This document shows positions 53,743 through 56,518 of a stretch of 56,518 nucleotides of DNA, piece after piece. The position numbers were made by a program, and so were the translations under genes. Location of the stretch: assembly GCA_003139095.1 (NCBI GenBank), contig PLHW01000057.1, forward strand, positions 1 to 56,518. Reading direction: 5' to 3'. The notes beneath the pieces were generated by a model, which was not told the origin of the DNA, did no database searches, and saw only the letters and a program-made list of their open reading frames with translations. The stretch comes from Acidobacteriaceae bacterium. Lineage in GTDB: Bacteria; Acidobacteriota; Terriglobia; Terriglobales; Acidobacteriaceae. The first letter of the stretch is position 1; each line of letters begins with the position of its first letter.

Positions 53743-54374
53743 CCCGCTCAATTCTGATCGCGACCTCGAACGCCGGCAAGCTACGTGACTTCGCCGGAGC
53801 CGCCGCCCCACACGGCATCGCCGTCGCCGCCATTCCCGGCTTCGCTTCCCTGCCCCCGGTCGTTGAAGATGGCGCCACCTTCGAGGCTAATGCCCGAAAA
53901 AAAGCGGAGGCCTACAGCCACGCTGTTGCCGGCCAACTGGTTCTGGCCGACGACTCAGGCCTGGAGATCGACGCGCTCAACGGCGCACCCGGAGTTCATT
54001 CCGCCCGCTACGCCGCCCCCGATCTCCAGAATAAGGAACCACACCTCGCTGACGAGAACACCGACGATGAGGCCAACAATGCCCGCGTCCTCCGCGAACT
54101 CAGCGCCGTGCCCGCCGGAAAGCGTACCGCCCGCTTCGTCTGTGTGCTGGCCGCCGCCCGCGACGGAATAACCCTCGCCACCTTTCGCGGCACTGCCGAA
54201 GGGGTCATCCTCAGCGCTCCACGCGGTCACAACGGCTTCGGCTACGACCCGCTCTTTTACTTTCCGCAAATCGGCAAAACCTTCGCCGAACTAAGCGCCG
54301 AAGAAAAATCTCGCTACAGCCATCGCGGCGCCGCCTTCCGCGCCTTTCTCGACTGGTGTGATCAAACCCTTTGA
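53739..54374 (+). CDS. rdgB: XTP/dITP diphosphatase (RdgB/HAM1)
   Basis: 211 aa. It removes non-canonical purine nucleotides. All motifs are present: SNAGKLRDF, ADDSGLEIDALNGAPGVHSARYA, GFGYDPLFYFPQIGKTFAEL and SHRGAAFRAF. The ATG overlaps the preceding membrane-protein stop (ATGA). A loop near residues 95-112 (QNKEPHLADENTDDEANN) is longer than usual. Confidence 0.95.
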   Translation: MTRSILIATSNAGKLRDFAGAAAPHGIAVAAIPGFASLPPVVEDGATFEANARKKAEAYSHAVAGQLVLADDSGLEIDALNGAPGVHSARYAAPDLQNKEPHLADENTDDEANNARVLRELSAVPAGKRTARFVCVLAAARDGITLATFRGTAEGVILSAPRGHNGFGYDPLFYFPQIGKTFAELSAEEKSRYSHRGAAFRAFLDWCDQTL

Positions 54375-54476
54375 CGAAACAGCCCCACAGCGTTCAAACT
54401 GCAAAAAACAACACACTGTGAGCTCCGTCACATCCGGTTGTTCTGGATTCCTCTAACTTACTGCTTTCCCAGTTTC

Positions 54477-54505
54477 TTGACGCGTCTCACTTGTGCGCCG
54501 ATAAT
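54477..54505 (+). promoter_or_regulatory. Strong sigma-70 promoter of sdhC
   Basis: TTGACG and GATAAT are separated by exactly 17 bases, about 40 bases before the GTG of sdhC. The spacing and hexamers fit the housekeeping sigma consensus well. Confidence 0.65.
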
Positions 54506-54544
54506 ATAAAGTTTTCATCTCTGTCCCCGTAAGGAGCTGTCACC

Positions 54545-55279
54545 GTGGCCTCAACCGCCAGTTCCGTCGCTCCAGCCATCAAGCCCGGCGTCGCTCCCTT
54601 GCGCGCCGGCGAAGGCAATTCATTCCTGTGGCGCCGTCTCCACTCGCTCTCCGGAATCGTACCCATCGGAGCCTTCCTTCTCGAGCACTTCATCTCCAAC
54701 TACGAAGCCTTCCACGGCCCCGAAGCCTACGGCAAGCAGGTCGCCTTCCTCAACAGCCTGCCCTTCGTCCTTGGCCTGGAAATTTTCTTCATCTGGATTC
54801 CGATCCTCTACCACGGCCTTTACGGAGTCTGGATTTGGTGGCGAGGCGACTCCAACGTCGGCGACTATCCGTGGCAGGGCAACTGGTTCTACACCTCGCA
54901 GCGCTGGACCGGCATCATCGCCTTCATCTACATCGTCCAGCACACATATTATTTGCGCTTCACCGGCGTGCACCTGCCCTCGAACCCGATGGCCTCATTC
55001 GCCAAGGTTCAAGGCGAATTCCAGCATCCCTGGATGATCGCCTTTTACGCCATCGCAATCGTGGCCGCCTCGTGGCACTTCGCCTACGGCGTCTGGCTCT
55101 TCTGCGCCAAGTGGGGCATCACCACCGGTGAAAGAGCGCGCCGCCGCCTCGGCTACATTTGCGTGCTGCTCGCCCTTGGCTTGATCGGCTTGGGCGCGGC
55201 GAGCATGTATGGCTTTTTGAGCGCGCCTTACCATCCACTCGAATCGAGTACGTCAGAGAACATTGTGATGGTGAAGTGA
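54545..55279 (+). CDS. sdhC: Succinate dehydrogenase cytochrome b558 subunit
   Basis: 244 aa, GTG start with AAGGAG upstream. It is the fused, Bacillus-type di-haem anchor with five membrane helices. Candidate haem His residues lie in RRLHSLSG, LLEHFISNY, LYHGLYGVW, VQHTYYLRF and SWHFAYGVW. The first ~25 residues are Ala/Pro-rich and soluble. With sdhA downstream it forms the complex II operon of the TCA cycle and respiration. Confidence 0.93.
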   Translation: MASTASSVAPAIKPGVAPLRAGEGNSFLWRRLHSLSGIVPIGAFLLEHFISNYEAFHGPEAYGKQVAFLNSLPFVLGLEIFFIWIPILYHGLYGVWIWWRGDSNVGDYPWQGNWFYTSQRWTGIIAFIYIVQHTYYLRFTGVHLPSNPMASFAKVQGEFQHPWMIAFYAIAIVAASWHFAYGVWLFCAKWGITTGERARRRLGYICVLLALGLIGLGAASMYGFLSAPYHPLESSTSENIVMVK

Positions 55280-55297
55280 GTGTGATTTTGTTTTGGG

Positions 55298-55350
55298 GTG
55301 CGGCTTTAGCCGCACTGTAGTCCACGCAAATTGACGGCGGCTTTAGCCGC
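55298..55350. repeat. Two GCGGCTTTAGCCGC hairpins
   Basis: GTGCGGCTTTAGCCGCAC (55298-55315) and GCGGCTTTAGCCGC (55337-55350) are small palindromes in the sdhC-sdhA gap. The motif resembles REP-like elements dispersed in acidobacterial genomes. They could modulate sdhC/sdhA ratio. Confidence 0.6.
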
Positions 55351-55415
55351 TGAGGGGAACTTGGTTTCGCAAAGAATTTGAGCGTCCTGAACCAGCTCAG
55401 ATCGGACTAATAAAG

Positions 55416-56518
55416 ATGGCAGCTCCAAGAATCATCGTCGTAGGCGGAGGCCTCGCGGGCCTTGCCGCCGTCATCAAGATCGCCGAAATGGGCGGTGAAG
55501 TTGACCTATTCTCCATCGTCCCCGTCAAGCGCTCGCACTCGGTCTGCGCGCAGGGCGGCATCAATGCCGCCAAAAACCTCAAGGGCGAAGGCGACTCCAC
55601 CTACAAGCACTTCGACGACACCATCTACGGCGGCGACTTCCTCGCCAATCAGCCGCCCGTAAAAGATATGTGCGACGCCGCGCCCGGCATCATCGACCTG
55701 CTCGACCGCATGGGCGTCCCGTTCAATCGCACTCCGGAAGGCCTGCTCGACTTCCGGCGCTTCGGCGGTACGCTGTTCAACCGCACCGCCTTCGCCGGCG
55801 CCACCACCGGCCAGCAACTCCTCTACGCGCTCGACGAGCAAGTGCGCCGCTACGAAGCCGAAGGCAAGGTCAAGAAGTACGAGCACTGGGAGTTCCTCTC
55901 CGCCGTCCTCGACGGAACCCGCACCTGCCGCGGCATCTGCGCCATGGACCTCCGCACCATGGAGATTCGCACATTCCCCGCTGACGCCATCATCATCTGC
56001 ACCGGCGGCATCGGCGCCATCTTTGGCAAGTCCACAAACTCTGTCGTTTGCACCGGCTCGGCACAGTCGGCGCTCTATCAGCAGGGCTGCTACTACGCCA
56101 ACGGCGAATTCATTCAGGTTCACCCCACCTGCATCCCCGGTGAGGATAAACTGCGCCTCATGTCGGAATCGGCGCGCGGCGAAGGCGGGCGCGTCTGGGT
56201 GCCCAGAACGCAGGGCGACAAGCGCGATCCCAAATCCATTCCCGAGAAAGAGCGCTGGTACTTCCTCGAAGAGCGGTATCCGAAATATGGCAACTTGGTC
56301 CCGCGCGATGTGGCCACCCGCGAAATCTTCGAGGTCATCTACAAGCACCACCTCGGCATCGACGGCCAGCCGATGGTCTATCTTGACCTGACCCACATCG
56401 ATCGCAAGACTCTCGACCGCAAGCTCGAAGGCATTCTGGAAATTTACGAAAAATTTGTCGGCGTCGACCCGCGCGACGTGCCCATGAAAATTTTTCCCGG
56501 CATGCACTACACCATGGG
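55416..56518 (+). CDS. sdhA: Succinate dehydrogenase flavoprotein subunit (partial, runs off the window)
   Basis: At least 367 codons, open to the last base. The N-terminal FAD-binding motif VVGGGLAGLAAVIKIAEMG is complete. The flavin-attachment region is KRSHSVCAQGGINAAKN (Bacillus-type covalent FAD His in SHSVCAQGG). Later stretches such as FIQVHPTCIPGEDKLRLMSE and GEGGRVWVP are active-site and dicarboxylate-binding segments. The Bacillus-type order sdhC-sdhA suggests sdhB follows. A 333-codon frame on the other strand is a shadow. Confidence 0.96.
   Translation, partial: MAAPRIIVVGGGLAGLAAVIKIAEMGGEVDLFSIVPVKRSHSVCAQGGINAAKNLKGEGDSTYKHFDDTIYGGDFLANQPPVKDMCDAAPGIIDLLDRMGVPFNRTPEGLLDFRRFGGTLFNRTAFAGATTGQQLLYALDEQVRRYEAEGKVKKYEHWEFLSAVLDGTRTCRGICAMDLRTMEIRTFPADAIIICTGGIGAIFGKSTNSVVCTGSAQSALYQQGCYYANGEFIQVHPTCIPGEDKLRLMSESARGEGGRVWVPRTQGDKRDPKSIPEKERWYFLEERYPKYGNLVPRDVATREIFEVIYKHHLGIDGQPMVYLDLTHIDRKTLDRKLEGILEIYEKFVGVDPRDVPMKIFPGMHYTM

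Noticed and set aside
55506-56507. 333-codon minus-strand frame
   Set aside because: Antisense to sdhA, which carries FAD and substrate motifs.

Overview
The window looks like a chromosomal segment of an Acidobacteriota member (Terriglobia/Koribacter-like). This is inferred from the gene families and their mix: a DUF3617 protein, a PEP-CTERM protein, an ECF sigma/anti-sigma/DUF4097 set, a Bacillus-type sdhC-sdhA pair and acidobacterial-style intergenic repeats. Base composition is GC-rich throughout. No rRNA, tRNA, CRISPR array, prophage or intact insertion sequence was found.

Layout. 1-1133: 3' part of a frameshifted beta-propeller gene. 1373-8025: nucleoside and purine/pyrimidine salvage (exported nucleoside hydrolase, cdd-deoA-nupC operon, nicotinamidase-like hydrolase, exported MTA/SAH-deaminase-like amidohydrolase); two parS-like palindromes lie between the hydrolase gene and cdd. 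8263-10795: small regulatory and secreted proteins (HTH-less cNMP-binding protein, DUF3617, fasciclin). 10971-19069: minus-strand signalling genes, including a DHp-only kinase fragment, a PilZ-like protein with an unknown partner, and a histidine kinase / receiver / NtrC-type regulator operon joined by 4-base overlaps. 19262-27295: a chemosensory operon (TonB-C protein, MCP, CheW, CheR, CheA, CheB, CheY, CheX). 27296-28277: about 1 kb without genes, packed with repeats. 28278-36015: a secreted protein, a DsbA-like oxidoreductase, an MFS transporter, an ECF sigma module and aroK. 36016-43408: AI-2E-family permease, then the lysine/DAP genes asd, lysC, dapB, dapA and dapD, ending in an intrinsic terminator. 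43447-49928: EcsC, RNase J, a decayed DUF2971 gene, a HigBA-like toxin-antitoxin pair, threonine dehydratase and a frameshifted AzgA-type purine permease. 50581-56518: PEP-CTERM protein, small coiled-coil protein, GT-C-like membrane protein, rdgB, sdhC and the start of sdhA.

How the parts fit. The nucleoside genes suggest breakdown of extracellular nucleosides in the periplasm (hydrolase, amidohydrolase), uptake through NupC, and cytosolic deamination and phosphorolysis (Cdd, DeoA). The Asd-LysC-DapB-DapA-DapD set covers most of the upper succinylase route to diaminopimelate and lysine. The kinase/NtrC operon implies sigma-54-dependent control of unknown targets. The che operon is a complete excitation/adaptation set with CheX in place of CheZ.

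Most unusual points: a cysteine-rich module fused to DapA, the parS pair beside an operator-like palindrome, the repeat-dense interval 27296-28277, a histidine kinase whose reading frame runs 79 codons upstream without a canonical start, and three genes broken by single-base shifts.
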